Positions 7,470 to 16,900 of a stretch of 64,000 nucleotides of DNA are shown piece by piece. Where the stretch lies: contig JAIPEW010000004.1 of assembly GCA_021736985.1 (NCBI GenBank), positions 1 through 64,000 on the forward strand, in the 5' to 3' direction. The translations under genes and the position numbers were made by a program. Numbering within the stretch: the stretch's first letter is position 1; each line of letters begins with the position of its first letter. The notes under the pieces were generated by a model, which ran no database searches, was not told the DNA's origin, and saw only the letters and a program-made list of their open reading frames with translations. The stretch is from Clostridiales bacterium (GTDB lineage Bacteria > Bacillota > Desulfotomaculia > Desulfotomaculales > VENG01).

Positions 7470-7871
7470 ATGACTTCTAAAAGAATAGTATTGCGTTTTG
7501 ATGAATCAATGGCAGATAAGCCTGTAATTTCTTACCTTGTTAGTGATTATAATTTAATAATAAATATTTTAAAAGCAAATGTAAGTCCACAAAAAGAGGG
7601 AACACTGGTATTAGATATACTGGGAGAAAAATATAAAGAAGGTTTAGAATACCTTAAACAACAAGGTGTGCGCGTACATGCGCTTACAGAAGAAATAATT
7701 AGAAATGAGGATAAATGTATTAATTGCGGGGCTTGTACCGCAATTTGCCCTTCGGGTGCACTGTACATTGAACGCCCTTCCATGGAAGTTAAATTTAACA
7801 GCGATGAATGCGTAGTATGCCATCAATGTGTAAAAGTTTGCCCCTATAAAGCTATGGAGGTACATTTTTGA
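7470..7871 (+). CDS. hcyF: NIL-domain ferredoxin, partner in homocysteine synthesis
   Basis: This 133-residue protein has an N-terminal NIL domain (residues 1-75, starting with KRIVLRFDESMADKPVISYL). A two-cluster ferredoxin domain follows, with CINCGACTAICP and CVVCHQCVKVCP. NIL domains also occur in methionine-linked ABC ATPases. The pairing of this protein with a DUF39 protein is the known Hcy gene pair. The likely job is electron supply for sulfur reduction and transfer. AAGGAGTG precedes the ATG. Its stop codon overlaps the TTG start of the next gene, which suggests translational coupling. Confidence 0.88.
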   Translation: MTSKRIVLRFDESMADKPVISYLVSDYNLIINILKANVSPQKEGTLVLDILGEKYKEGLEYLKQQGVRVHALTEEIIRNEDKCINCGACTAICPSGALYIERPSMEVKFNSDECVVCHQCVKVCPYKAMEVHF

Positions 7872-8614
7872 TCCACAATTGCAAAGAGCGTACCTATCGA
7901 CTATTAAATAAGCAGCAAGACCTTACTTTTTTTCAAGTTAAAGTACAAGAAACAGACCTGGATATTGGAATTCCAAAACCAAAATTAACCAGGGATTTAA
8001 TAAAAAAAGTTGAAAATAAAGTAGTAAACATAAGATACGACTTAGAATATTACTTAAAAAAAGATGTTCAATTTGCAGAATCTATGAAACCATATTTATC
8101 CCCTTCTTATGCACCGGAAATTGCAGTAAAAATGGCAAAAGAGTCTTCAAAAGCAGGTGTTGGGCCTATGGCTTCTGTTGCCGGTGCAATTTCAGAAGTT
8201 ATTGGAGAACTTGTTGCTCAATTTTCAAAAGAAATTATTGTAGAAAACGGCGGGGATATATATCTGCGCAGTTTAAAAGAAAGGTTCATAGGTATTTATG
8301 CGGCTAGTTCTCCGTTCAGTAACAAAATAGCACTAAAAATTAAGCCGCATCAAACTCCCATAGGAATATGTACTTCTTCCGGGGTAATTGGACATTCAAT
8401 AAGTGAAGGAAAAGCAGACGCTGTAATAGTGTTAGCACCTTCTGTACCACTAGCAGATGCAGCAGCTACTGCTACAGGTAATATTGTACACGGTACAAAA
8501 GATTTGCAGAATGCAGTTGATTTTGCAAATAACATTCCTGGTGTATCTGGAAGTTTAGCAATTAAAGATGATAAGTTAGCTGCTGCTGGCAATATAGAAA
8601 TTTCACCATTATAA
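7868..8614 (+). CDS. UPF0280 family (COG2122, ApbE-like) protein
   Basis: This 248-residue protein starts at TTG 7868 behind GGAGGT and overlaps the previous stop by 4 bp (TTGA). Family traits are GVGPMASVAGAISE, the Gly-rich ENGGDIYLR and GICTSSGVIGHSIS, which resemble the flavin-transfer fold of ApbE. COG2122 proteins have been linked genetically to the same sulfide-dependent homocysteine route as DUF39 and NIL-ferredoxin. Co-transcription here under one SAM riboswitch supports that link. The exact reaction is not known to me. A terminator follows within a few bases. Confidence 0.82.
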   Translation: MIHNCKERTYRLLNKQQDLTFFQVKVQETDLDIGIPKPKLTRDLIKKVENKVVNIRYDLEYYLKKDVQFAESMKPYLSPSYAPEIAVKMAKESSKAGVGPMASVAGAISEVIGELVAQFSKEIIVENGGDIYLRSLKERFIGIYAASSPFSNKIALKIKPHQTPIGICTSSGVIGHSISEGKADAVIVLAPSVPLADAAATATGNIVHGTKDLQNAVDFANNIPGVSGSLAIKDDKLAAAGNIEISPL

Positions 8615-8640
8615 AAAGTGCCTTTTAAAAGGCACTTTTT
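8613..8640. terminator. Bidirectional terminator between convergent genes
   Basis: AAAAAGTGCC-TTTTAAAA-GGCACTTTTT serves the plus-strand homocysteine operon and the convergent minus-strand HD-GYP gene. Confidence 0.88.
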
Positions 8641-9754
8641 ATAATGGTTTGGAAATATTATTTCTTAAGTTTATTAACTCTTCTTCGTCCGATATTACTT
8701 TTTCAATATACATATTATTATTTAACCAGAACTCTTCAATATCTGTAACAACCTCACCTTCACTAGTAAAAAGAAGCCTGACCTTGGGCACTGTAGTTTT
8801 GCTAGAACGATTTTCTACAACAGCAGCTGTTTGACCTGAATTCAGTATTACCATAGTACCTACAGGATAAGCAGCAACGTGCTGTAAGAAAGAATTCACT
8901 AAATTTGCATCATAGAAATTTCCTGCTGATGCCAGCAGCATCTTGTAAGCTTCATGTGGGAAAAAAGCTTTTCTATATACTCTATCAGACGTTAATGCAT
9001 CGTACATATCTACTAACCCAGTGATTTTAGCCATTTCATGTATTTCATCCCCTGCTATTCCATAAGGATACCCGTTTCCATTTTCTTTTTCATGATGCTG
9101 AAGGGCTATAATTGAAGATAATCTACTTACATTGGGCTTATTTATTAATACTTCATACCCGTATTCAGGGTGTTTTTTTATTTCGTTAAATTCTTCATCA
9201 GTTAGTTTATCAGGCTTGTTTAATATTGATTGTGGAATTTTAGTTTTACCAACATCATGAAGTAGTGCACCCATTCCCAGGTGAAACAATTTAGTTCGGC
9301 TGTAACCTAGATGTATACCTGTTATTAAAGCAAGTAAACATACGTTAACAGAATGCCCAAAAGTATATTCATCTAATAATCTAATGTCCATTAAATCGTA
9401 AACAACCTCTTCAGATCCTAACAACTGATCTATAATACTGTTTATATCTTTTCCCAACTCTTTAACCCCGATTAAGTTCGAGGTAGTAGTCCCTGTATTT
9501 GCATCCTGAAAAAACTTTTTAATTTTTTGTGTAACTTCAACCCGTACTTCCTGTGAAACTACATCATCAACTTTTACATCTGAAAGTAAACCATCATCTA
9601 TATACAGGAGTGGTATACCTAAATCTTTTAATTTATTAATATATTTTTTATTTAAAATTACTCCTGTGTTAAGTAATACTTGTCCATTAGAGTTATAGAT
9701 TGTATGCCCTAATTTCATCCCTGGTTGAACTGAATTAATAGAAATCCTTCGCAT
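8639..9754 (-). CDS. HD-GYP domain protein (probable cyclic di-GMP phosphodiesterase)
   Basis: This 371-residue protein starts at ATG 9754 behind AAGGAGT; the longer ORF-track start has no ribosome site. An N-terminal DUF3391-like region (RRISINSVQPGMKLGHTIYN) precedes an HD-GYP domain. The metal ligands are present in HDVGKTKIP and HHEKENGNGYP, together with LVDMYDALTSDRVYR. The GYP motif is intact, so hydrolysis of cyclic di-GMP is likely. No receiver or sensory domain and no membrane segment are visible. It could influence motility or sporulation; the target is unknown. Confidence 0.87.
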   Translation of the reverse strand: MRRISINSVQPGMKLGHTIYNSNGQVLLNTGVILNKKYINKLKDLGIPLLYIDDGLLSDVKVDDVVSQEVRVEVTQKIKKFFQDANTGTTTSNLIGVKELGKDINSIIDQLLGSEEVVYDLMDIRLLDEYTFGHSVNVCLLALITGIHLGYSRTKLFHLGMGALLHDVGKTKIPQSILNKPDKLTDEEFNEIKKHPEYGYEVLINKPNVSRLSSIIALQHHEKENGNGYPYGIAGDEIHEMAKITGLVDMYDALTSDRVYRKAFFPHEAYKMLLASAGNFYDANLVNSFLQHVAAYPVGTMVILNSGQTAAVVENRSSKTTVPKVRLLFTSEGEVVTDIEEFWLNNNMYIEKVISDEEELINLRNNISKPL

Positions 9755-9886
9755 CCCAGAATACTCCTTATAATTAATAAGCTTAAATCTGCAAAATTTT
9801 TGTATATATTCTAGTATTAAATCAAATAGTAATAATCTCCTGCCCAAATAATAAATTTTTACTTATAATTAACATTTTCGTAGTAA

Positions 9887-10489
9887 TTAAAGATTTAAAA
9901 TGTTTTTATGTCTATACATAATATACTTTATAAAGTAATAAATAATTACGATACCAAGTACTGCCAGGGGGATTTTATACTGGTTTGCTGCTGCAAATTG
10001 TTTCCAGTTATGACCGAGAAACATTCCTATTGCAATATGAGCAGTTGACCAGACTGTAACAAAAATTGTATTGTAAAATAAAAAGTATCCCCAGCTCAAA
10101 TTGCCAATTCCAGCAAGGTAAGGAGTTAAGTTACTAACCATGGGTACAAAACGTCCTAGTAGTATAAATATTGCTGAAGACCTGTTCATCCATTGCTGAG
10201 CTTTCCTTAGGGTTTGTGGTTTGAATCTTAAATAACGACCGTAACGTTCAAATACAGTTTCTCCTATATTTTTTCCCAGGTAAAATGCTGTTGAAGCACC
10301 TGCAGTAAAACCAATTACTGATGCTCCAAATGCTGTTATAAATGATAAGTTTTTTTGTGATATTAGAAATCCAGCAAACATAAGCATTAGCCCGCCAGGA
10401 AAAGGGATGCCCATAGCTTCAATAAATACAGCAATTAATAAACCGCCTGAACCCAGTTTTCCAAGATACGAAAAGATCATGTCAGTCAT
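9887..10489 (-). CDS. DedA family (VTT domain) membrane protein
   Basis: This 200-residue, highly hydrophobic protein has the DedA pattern: IPFPGGLMLMFAGFLI near the N-terminus, ASTAFYLGKNIGE, then the signature FILLGRFVPMVSNLTPYLAG and three further membrane spans. DedA proteins are lipid-flipping (undecaprenyl phosphate or phospholipid) transporters or support membrane homeostasis. GAGGAGG precedes the ATG. It is followed by a conventional HD-GYP gene on the same strand and preceded by pyk, with no strong promoter seen. Confidence 0.88.
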   Translation of the reverse strand: MTDMIFSYLGKLGSGGLLIAVFIEAMGIPFPGGLMLMFAGFLISQKNLSFITAFGASVIGFTAGASTAFYLGKNIGETVFERYGRYLRFKPQTLRKAQQWMNRSSAIFILLGRFVPMVSNLTPYLAGIGNLSWGYFLFYNTIFVTVWSTAHIAIGMFLGHNWKQFAAANQYKIPLAVLGIVIIYYFIKYIMYRHKNILNL

Positions 10490-10547
10490 AAAAAAATCCT
10501 CCTCGCAAATAGTATACCCGAGAAGGATAATATTAAATTATTATCTT

Positions 10548-12299
10548 TTAAAAAACTTGAGCTGTTCCAGCATATATTAACCCTCGCAGTGTATCAACCG
10601 TTATTACCTGTTCATCCGAAAATATAGCTGTTGCGCTTTCAACACCTACAATTACAGGGATGCCGTATTCCAATCCCATGATAGCAGCATGAGAAGTTAT
10701 ACCGCTAACTTCTGTTATTATAGCTGCTGTATTTTTCATTACAGGCACATATTCTTTATCTGTTGATACACAAACAAGTATATCACCTTTTTCGATTTTC
10801 TCATGAGCGTCTTTATATGTACGAGCTATTTTTATTGTTCCAGTTACTGCATGCTCGCCAACTCCTATACCTCTAGCTAATATATTTCCTATTGTATGTA
10901 CCTTAAGTAAGTTGGTTGTGCCGTGTACAGCTACGGGGACTCCTGCAGTGATTACCACAAGGTCACCCGGTTTAACAAGTGATTCGTTTAAAGACACTTC
11001 TACTGCAGTAGAAATCATGCTGTCCGTATCTTTTGTATAATCTACTTGTAAAGCTTCTATACCCCAGATTAAACTTAGTTTGCGTTGAACCCTGGTATTT
11101 GGAGTTACTGCAATAATCGGGGCCCTTGGTTTATATTTGCTAACCATTTTAGGGGTATATCCTGATTCAGTAGAGCTAATTATTGCAGCAGCTTCCAGAT
11201 CATGTGCAGTAGAACAAGTAGCATAGCTAATTGCATCAGTTATTGTACGGGATAAAGACCTGCCCTTACGCTCAAGCAGTTCTTTATAGTTAATTCCTGA
11301 TTCTGCAGTCCTGGCAATACATGCCATAGTCGTAATTACTTCTACAGGATATTTACCGGCAGCACTTTCTCCAGACAGCATAACAGCATCAGTACCATCC
11401 AATATGGCATTTGCAACATCACTTGCTTCTGCACGGGTAGGACGGGGATTGTCAATCATAGATTCCAGCATTTGAGTTGCTGTTATTACAGGTTTACCTG
11501 CCCGGTTACATTTATCAATAATAATTTTTTGCAGGAGAGGTACTTCCTCGGCAGGAATTTCTACTCCCAGGTCTCCCCTTGCTACCATTATACCATCACT
11601 TATTTTTATTATTCGGTCAATATTGTTTACAGCTTCCCTGTTTTCTATTTTTGCAATAATATCTATAGATGCATTTTTTTCTTCTAGCATTCTTTTAACA
11701 GAAATAATATCATCAGGCTTATGAACAAGGGATACTGCAATAAAATCAAGATTGTTATTTATTCCAAATTCTATATCTTCTCTATCTTGTTCAGTTATTG
11801 GAGGTAAATTTACCGATACTGCAGGTAAATTTACTCCTTTATTATTGCTTATTTGTTCTCCATTTTTTACTTCGCACTCAATATCAGTATCTTGTATATT
11901 TAGTACCTCGAGTGATATTAGTCCATCAGCGAGGAGTATTGTATTACCCACTGAAACGTCATCTGGTAGATTTTTATAACTTACTGATACGATTTCCTTA
12001 TTACCCTTAATTTCACGCGTAGTTAAAGTAAACTTATCACCTTTATTTAATGTGACAGCTTCATTTTCAAATTCACCTATACGTATTTCAGGTCCTTTTG
12101 TATCCATTAATATCGATATATTTTTGCATGTATCACTAGCTACTTTTCTTATAGCATTAATGCGTTTTAGATGTTCTTTATGATCTCCGTGTGAAAAATT
12201 AAGCCGAGCTACATTCATACCTGCTTCAATCATATTTTTTAGAATCTCATTTTCATCTACTGAAGGTCCCATAGTAGCGACTATTTTAGTCCGACGCAA
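10548..12299 (-). CDS. pyk: Pyruvate kinase with C-terminal PEP-utilising domain
   Basis: The protein has 583 residues against about 470 for the basic enzyme. The barrel carries LMDTKGPEIR, GVMVARGDLGVEIP and TATQMLESM. The extra C-terminal 100 residues form the PEP-utilising mobile domain with TSHAAIMGLEYGIPVIVG, as in Bacillus and other Firmicutes. It converts PEP and ADP to pyruvate and ATP. The start is TTG 12299 behind AGGAGG. It lies 14 bp after pfkA, so the two lower-glycolysis steps are co-expressed. Confidence 0.96.
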   Translation of the reverse strand: MRRTKIVATMGPSVDENEILKNMIEAGMNVARLNFSHGDHKEHLKRINAIRKVASDTCKNISILMDTKGPEIRIGEFENEAVTLNKGDKFTLTTREIKGNKEIVSVSYKNLPDDVSVGNTILLADGLISLEVLNIQDTDIECEVKNGEQISNNKGVNLPAVSVNLPPITEQDREDIEFGINNNLDFIAVSLVHKPDDIISVKRMLEEKNASIDIIAKIENREAVNNIDRIIKISDGIMVARGDLGVEIPAEEVPLLQKIIIDKCNRAGKPVITATQMLESMIDNPRPTRAEASDVANAILDGTDAVMLSGESAAGKYPVEVITTMACIARTAESGINYKELLERKGRSLSRTITDAISYATCSTAHDLEAAAIISSTESGYTPKMVSKYKPRAPIIAVTPNTRVQRKLSLIWGIEALQVDYTKDTDSMISTAVEVSLNESLVKPGDLVVITAGVPVAVHGTTNLLKVHTIGNILARGIGVGEHAVTGTIKIARTYKDAHEKIEKGDILVCVSTDKEYVPVMKNTAAIITEVSGITSHAAIMGLEYGIPVIVGVESATAIFSDEQVITVDTLRGLIYAGTAQVF

Positions 12300-12313
12300 A
12301 GTTTGACTCCTCC

Positions 12314-13276
12314 TTAAATTGACAGTATCCCGGCTAAATTGTGCAATTCTAAATTTAATGGTTTTTTATCTTCAAAGGAATTATCTAAATCTATATCTAT
12401 AACATCTCCATTAATCATTCCTACCATGCTTTTAGTTTTACCGGATATTAATAAATCAATTGCTTTTGAACCCATCATGCTGGCAAGGTTTCTGTCAAAA
12501 GCAGTAGGGTCTCCTCCCCTTTGGAGATGTCCCAGTATAGTAACTTTTGTATCCAGCCCGGTATGTTTTTTTATTTCATTGCCAACATCTATACCACTTG
12601 CTGCCCCTTCTGCTACAATTATTACACTGTGCAGTTTACCACGTTCATATCCCTGGTTTAATTTATCACAGACTTCTTGGATATTAGTGTTTATTTCGGG
12701 AATTAAGATGGATTCAGCTCCCCCGGCAAGACCTGCAGTTAAAGCTATAGCCCCGGAATTACGCCCCATCACTTCAACAATAAAAGTTCTCTCATGAGAA
12801 GTTGCCGTATCTCTAATTTTGTTTATTGCTTCAACAACGGTATTTATCGCTGTATCAAAACCTATAGTATAGTCGGTTCCTGCAATGTCATTATCTATAG
12901 TACCTGGTATACCTATTACAGGCAGGCCGTATTCCTCGTGGAAAACGTGAGCCCCGGTAAATGAACCGTCTCCACCTATTACTACCAATCCTTCTATTCC
13001 AAACCTGTCTACATTTTTGCTTGCTTTTTTCCTTCCCCCGGTAGTTTCAAATTCTTCAGAGCGGGCAGTTAGAAGAATTGTACCACCTCTATGTATTATA
13101 TCTGCTACTGATCCCAGGTTCATGGGGCCCATATCAGCATCAATAAAACCAGCAAAGCCTCGCTTGATACCGATTACTTCCCGGCCGTGGTAAATAGCTT
13201 TTCTTACCAGCGCTCTTATAGCAGCGTTCATTCCTGGTGAATCTCCACCACTTGAAAGTATTCCAATCCTTTGCAA
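12314..13276 (-). CDS. pfkA: ATP-dependent 6-phosphofructokinase
   Basis: This 320-residue protein is the standard bacterial size. Motifs are ILSSGGDSPGMNAAIRA at the N-terminus, VIGGDGSFTGA, and GIPGTIDNDIAGTDYTIGFDTA with the catalytic TIDND, plus EVMGRNSGAIAL. The Gly after GGDGS is the residue typical of ATP- rather than PPi-dependent enzymes. The start is TTG 13276 behind AGGGGGG. It stands between a small protein gene and pyk in the dnaE-pfkA-pyk order common in Firmicutes. Confidence 0.95.
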   Translation of the reverse strand: MQRIGILSSGGDSPGMNAAIRALVRKAIYHGREVIGIKRGFAGFIDADMGPMNLGSVADIIHRGGTILLTARSEEFETTGGRKKASKNVDRFGIEGLVVIGGDGSFTGAHVFHEEYGLPVIGIPGTIDNDIAGTDYTIGFDTAINTVVEAINKIRDTATSHERTFIVEVMGRNSGAIALTAGLAGGAESILIPEINTNIQEVCDKLNQGYERGKLHSVIIVAEGAASGIDVGNEIKKHTGLDTKVTILGHLQRGGDPTAFDRNLASMMGSKAIDLLISGKTKSMVGMINGDVIDIDLDNSFEDKKPLNLELHNLAGILSI

Positions 13277-13354
13277 TTATTCCCCCCCCTTTTACTTCAT
13301 ACCTTTAACTTGTTCTATAGAATGATAATTATACAGGGGGCAATAAGTTTTTGT

Positions 13355-13546
13355 TTAAGCTAAATTAATTATTTCCAGGGCCTCCTTTGCCTCAGATTCG
13401 GGTACAAGAATTTCAAATGATCCGCTTCTCTTTTTTTGAGAAGTACTTAACGAGCGAAGTTTTACTAGTAACCCTTCAGAGGATAATTTTGTTTCAATGC
13501 GCTTGGCCTCTTTTTTGTTTGGCGCTATGTAAATAACTGTTAACAT
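13355..13546 (-). CDS. Small conserved protein (DUF2007-like)
   Basis: This 63-residue protein starts at ATG 13546 behind GGGGAGG; the ORF-track start is longer but lacks a ribosome site. The sequence TVIYIAPNKKEAKRIETKLSSEGLLV suggests a small alpha/beta domain like DUF2007 signal-transducing-type proteins. A protein of this kind often sits between dnaE and pfkA in clostridia. Function is unknown, and family assignment is by resemblance only. Confidence 0.6.
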   Translation of the reverse strand: MLTVIYIAPNKKEAKRIETKLSSEGLLVKLRSLSTSQKKRSGSFEILVPESEAKEALEIINLA

Positions 13547-13613
13547 TAAAATCCTCCCCTGCATTATGTACTTGACTAGTTTTTCTCCAAGTTATCTTAT
13601 TTTCCTTTTATAT

Positions 13614-13653
13614 AGAAAAATAAGTAATCCAGAGTAGAGAACTCTGGATTACT
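13614..13653 (-). terminator. Terminator of mtrB
   Basis: AGTAATCCAGAGT-TCTCT-ACTCTGGATTACT is followed by TATTTTTC on the minus strand. The hairpin begins at the mtrB stop codon. Confidence 0.88.
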
Positions 13654-13882
13654 GGAGATCATTAGTGTGCATATTCCCGTGTTTAGTTATTATTTCAGCT
13701 TTTCCCCTAATTTTAATTGCAGATGTATGTTCAGTAAACTGAGCTATCATTACTTCACCGCGGTCCAATTTTTCGGTGTGGTGAAACTTGGTATCTCTTC
13801 CCCTTGTCAACCCTATTATCGTAACACCGTTATCAAGTGCTTTTATCATAACATAATCAGAATAATCTAATTCCTGTGACAA
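13649..13882 (-). CDS. mtrB: Tryptophan RNA-binding attenuation protein (TRAP)
   Basis: This protein of about 77 residues matches TRAP closely: [33 protein letters not shown] and [16 protein letters not shown]. The ring-forming protein binds tryptophan and then wraps RNA with GAG/UAG repeats to attenuate trp genes. The Thr/His residues around FTEHTSAIK, which shape the tryptophan pocket and RNA face, are kept. The best start is TTG 13882, six bases after GAGGTG, rather than the GTG inside that site. It has its own promoter and terminator. No trp genes or anti-TRAP are in the window. Confidence 0.92.
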   Translation of the reverse strand: MSQELDYSDYVMIKALDNGVTIIGLTRGRDTKFHHTEKLDRGEVMIAQFTEHTSAIKIRGKAEIITKHGNMHTNDLQ

Positions 13883-13905
13883 GATATACACCTCATTTTT
13901 AACTA

Positions 13906-13934
13906 ATCATACCATATTGCATTAAAGATAACAA
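13906..13934 (-). promoter_or_regulatory. Sigma-A-like promoter of mtrB
   Basis: TTGTTA, a 17-bp spacer and TATGAT lie just upstream of the mtrB ribosome binding site on the minus strand. Confidence 0.5.
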
Positions 13935-13953
13935 GTTATGCCAAACGTTAGAT

Positions 13954-16900
13954 TTATTCTAACTCTATTTCTTTTACTTTTACCTTGGAAGCACCAAGTA
14001 TCTCTTTTAATTCTTGCATAACCGGCATTGATATATCAACCCAGAATTCTTTGTTTGCTTTAGTCATTTTCTTTTCTCTGGAGAAGAATAAATATACTGG
14101 TGTGGAACCGGAAAAGTTTTTTAGTACTCTTTGAATTTGTTTTAAAAGATTGTTGTCCAAATTATCTATTTTTATATACAATTCTTCTCCGGTTTTTTTT
14201 GTCAAGTACTCCATTGAATCTGCTAATATTTTTAATTCTTCACCATTTATTGATATCCTTCCTTCCAGCATTATTACCCGTTCAGAATATATAATTTGCT
14301 GGTATTTTTTATAAACCGAAGGGAAAATCACAATTTCTATTGAACCAGTAAAATCTTCTATCCTGGCAAATGCCATAGGTTCACCATTTTTTGTAGTTAT
14401 TTTTTTTATACCGGTTAGCATACCGCCAAGAGTAATCTTTTTCCCCTCTTCCAAGTTTTTTAAATCGGTTACATAATGAGAAACTTTATATTTTATAGCA
14501 TTTTTAAATTCATCCAGTGGATGCCCTGTAATATAGAGGCCGAGTGCATCCTTTTCATAACTTAATAATTCACTGCATGAAAACTCTTCTAATTCAGGTA
14601 TATCAATTTCAACAGCACTTTCTTCTGTTTCTTGCCAGAAATCAAGTAATGATCCCTGTCCCTGGGCTTTATCTTTTTGAGACTTTTGGGTTACACTCAA
14701 TCCTGTATCTATAACTGTAAGCAGCTGCGCGCGGTTATAATTAAAGCAGTCAAGGGCCCCTCCCTTAATTAAACTTTCTAAAAGCCGCCTGTTAAGGAAA
14801 TGAGTGTTCTGCCTGCGGCAAAAATCAGTATAATTACTATAAACACCGTTTTTTACACGCTCATTTATGATACTCTTAACTGCTGCAAGACCAACATTTT
14901 TTACAGCTGCCAGTCCAAATCGAATGTTATAACCAGAAACGCTGAAATCTTCCTGGCTTTCATTTACATCAGGCTGCAATATACCAAGCTGCATTCTACG
15001 GCATTCTTCTATATAAGCGCAAACCTTGTCAGTATTATCTCTTATTGAAGTTAAAAGTGCTGCCATATAGGCAACTGGGTAATTTGCCTTTAAATAAGCA
15101 GTATAATAGGAAACCATGGCATAAGCTGCACTGTGACTTTTGTTAAAACCATAACCAGCAAAATATTCCAAAAGCTCGAATATTTGCTTAGCAGTAGATT
15201 TATCTACTCCCTTAATAATTGCTCCATCTACAAATTGGTTTTTTAAATTAGCAATAATTTCTGGTTTCTTTTTTCCCATAGCACGACGCATCAAGTCAGC
15301 TTCTCCCATACTAAATCCGCCCAGGTCGCTGGCTACGCGCATTACTTGTTCTTGATAAAGAATAATACCGTATGTATCTTTTAGGATAGGCTCCAGCATA
15401 GGATGAAGATATTCTACCTGCTTTTCACCGTGCTTACCTTTAATAAAATCTTCTACCATTCCGCTTCCAAGTGGACCCGGGCGATACAATGCTACCAGGG
15501 CAATTAAATCCTCAAAAGCTTCCGGCTTCATATCTCTAAGTAAATTACGCATGCCGCTGCTTTCCACCTGGAAAACACCAACAGTATCTGCCCGGTTTAA
15601 CATTTCAAATGTATTTTTATCCTCAAGCGATATTTCTTCTATATCAATGTCTTCTCCCGTACTTTCTTTTATTAATCTTAAGGTGTCAGCTATAACAGTA
15701 AGTGTTCGCAGGCCTAGCATATCCATTTTTAAGAGTCCCAGCTCTTCAACCTGGTCCTTGGCAAATTGAGTAGTAAGTGAACCATCTGCGGACTTATATA
15801 ATGGAACATAATTAGTTAGAGGATCCCTGGTAATCACAATCCCCGCTGCATGTGTAGAAGCATGACGCGGCATCCCTTCCAGTAAAGAAGCTGTATTTAT
15901 TAATTTTTTTATTTGCCTGTCATCATCATAAATTTGTTTTAGATCCGGTGACTCTTTTAAAGCTTTTTCAATAGTCATCTTAGGATCAGCAGGAATTAAT
16001 TTTGCAACTTTATCTACAGCCCCGTAAGTCATTCCGAGGCTTCTTCCTACATCTCTAACTGCTGCCCTGGCTGCCATCGTACCAAACGTAGCTATCTGGG
16101 CTACTTTATCAACACCATACTTTTCAGTAACATAATTAATGACTTCTCCCCTGCGCTCATAACAAAAGTCTATATCAATATCAGGCATAGACACTCGCTC
16201 GGGATTGAGGAATCTCTCAAAAATCAGGTCATATTTAAGGGGATCCAGATTTGTTATTCCCAGCACGTATGCGACTAAACTTCCAGCTGCAGAACCACGC
16301 CCGGGTCCAACAGGTATTTTACTGCGACGTGCGAAATCTATAAAATCCCAAACTATTAAAAAATACTCGGAATACCCCATCTGGCGTATAATAGAGAGTT
16401 CCCAGTAAAACCTTTCTTTTATAATATCACTCATACTACCATAACGCCAGTTGATGCCGTCTATACACAGTTTTTCTAAGTAGCTATCTACTGTATGTTC
16501 TTCCGGAACAGAAAATTCAGGAAGGTGCATAGTATCAAAATCCATTTCTACATTGCAACGGTCAGCTATAAGAAAAGTATTTTCAATAGCCTCCTTATAT
16601 TCTCCAAACAATTCTTTTATTTCGTCTTCACTCTTAAAATACAGCTCTTTGGATCCAAACTTCATCCTGTTCGGATCATCTACAGTTTTTCCTGTTTGAA
16701 TACATAGAAGAACATCCTGCACTTCCCAGTGTTCCCGGTCCGTATAATGTACATCATTAGTAACTACCATTGGTATACCAGTTTCATCATGCAGCTGCAA
16801 TAATCCCCTGTTTGCAACCTTTTGTTCATCAAACCCGTGGTCCTGCACTTCTAAATAGAAATTGCCAGGACCAAAAATTTCAGCATATTCCAGGGCCGTT

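Noticed and set aside
12339-12797. 152-residue plus-strand ORF
   Set aside because: It is antisense to pfkA; composition reflects the reverse of that gene.
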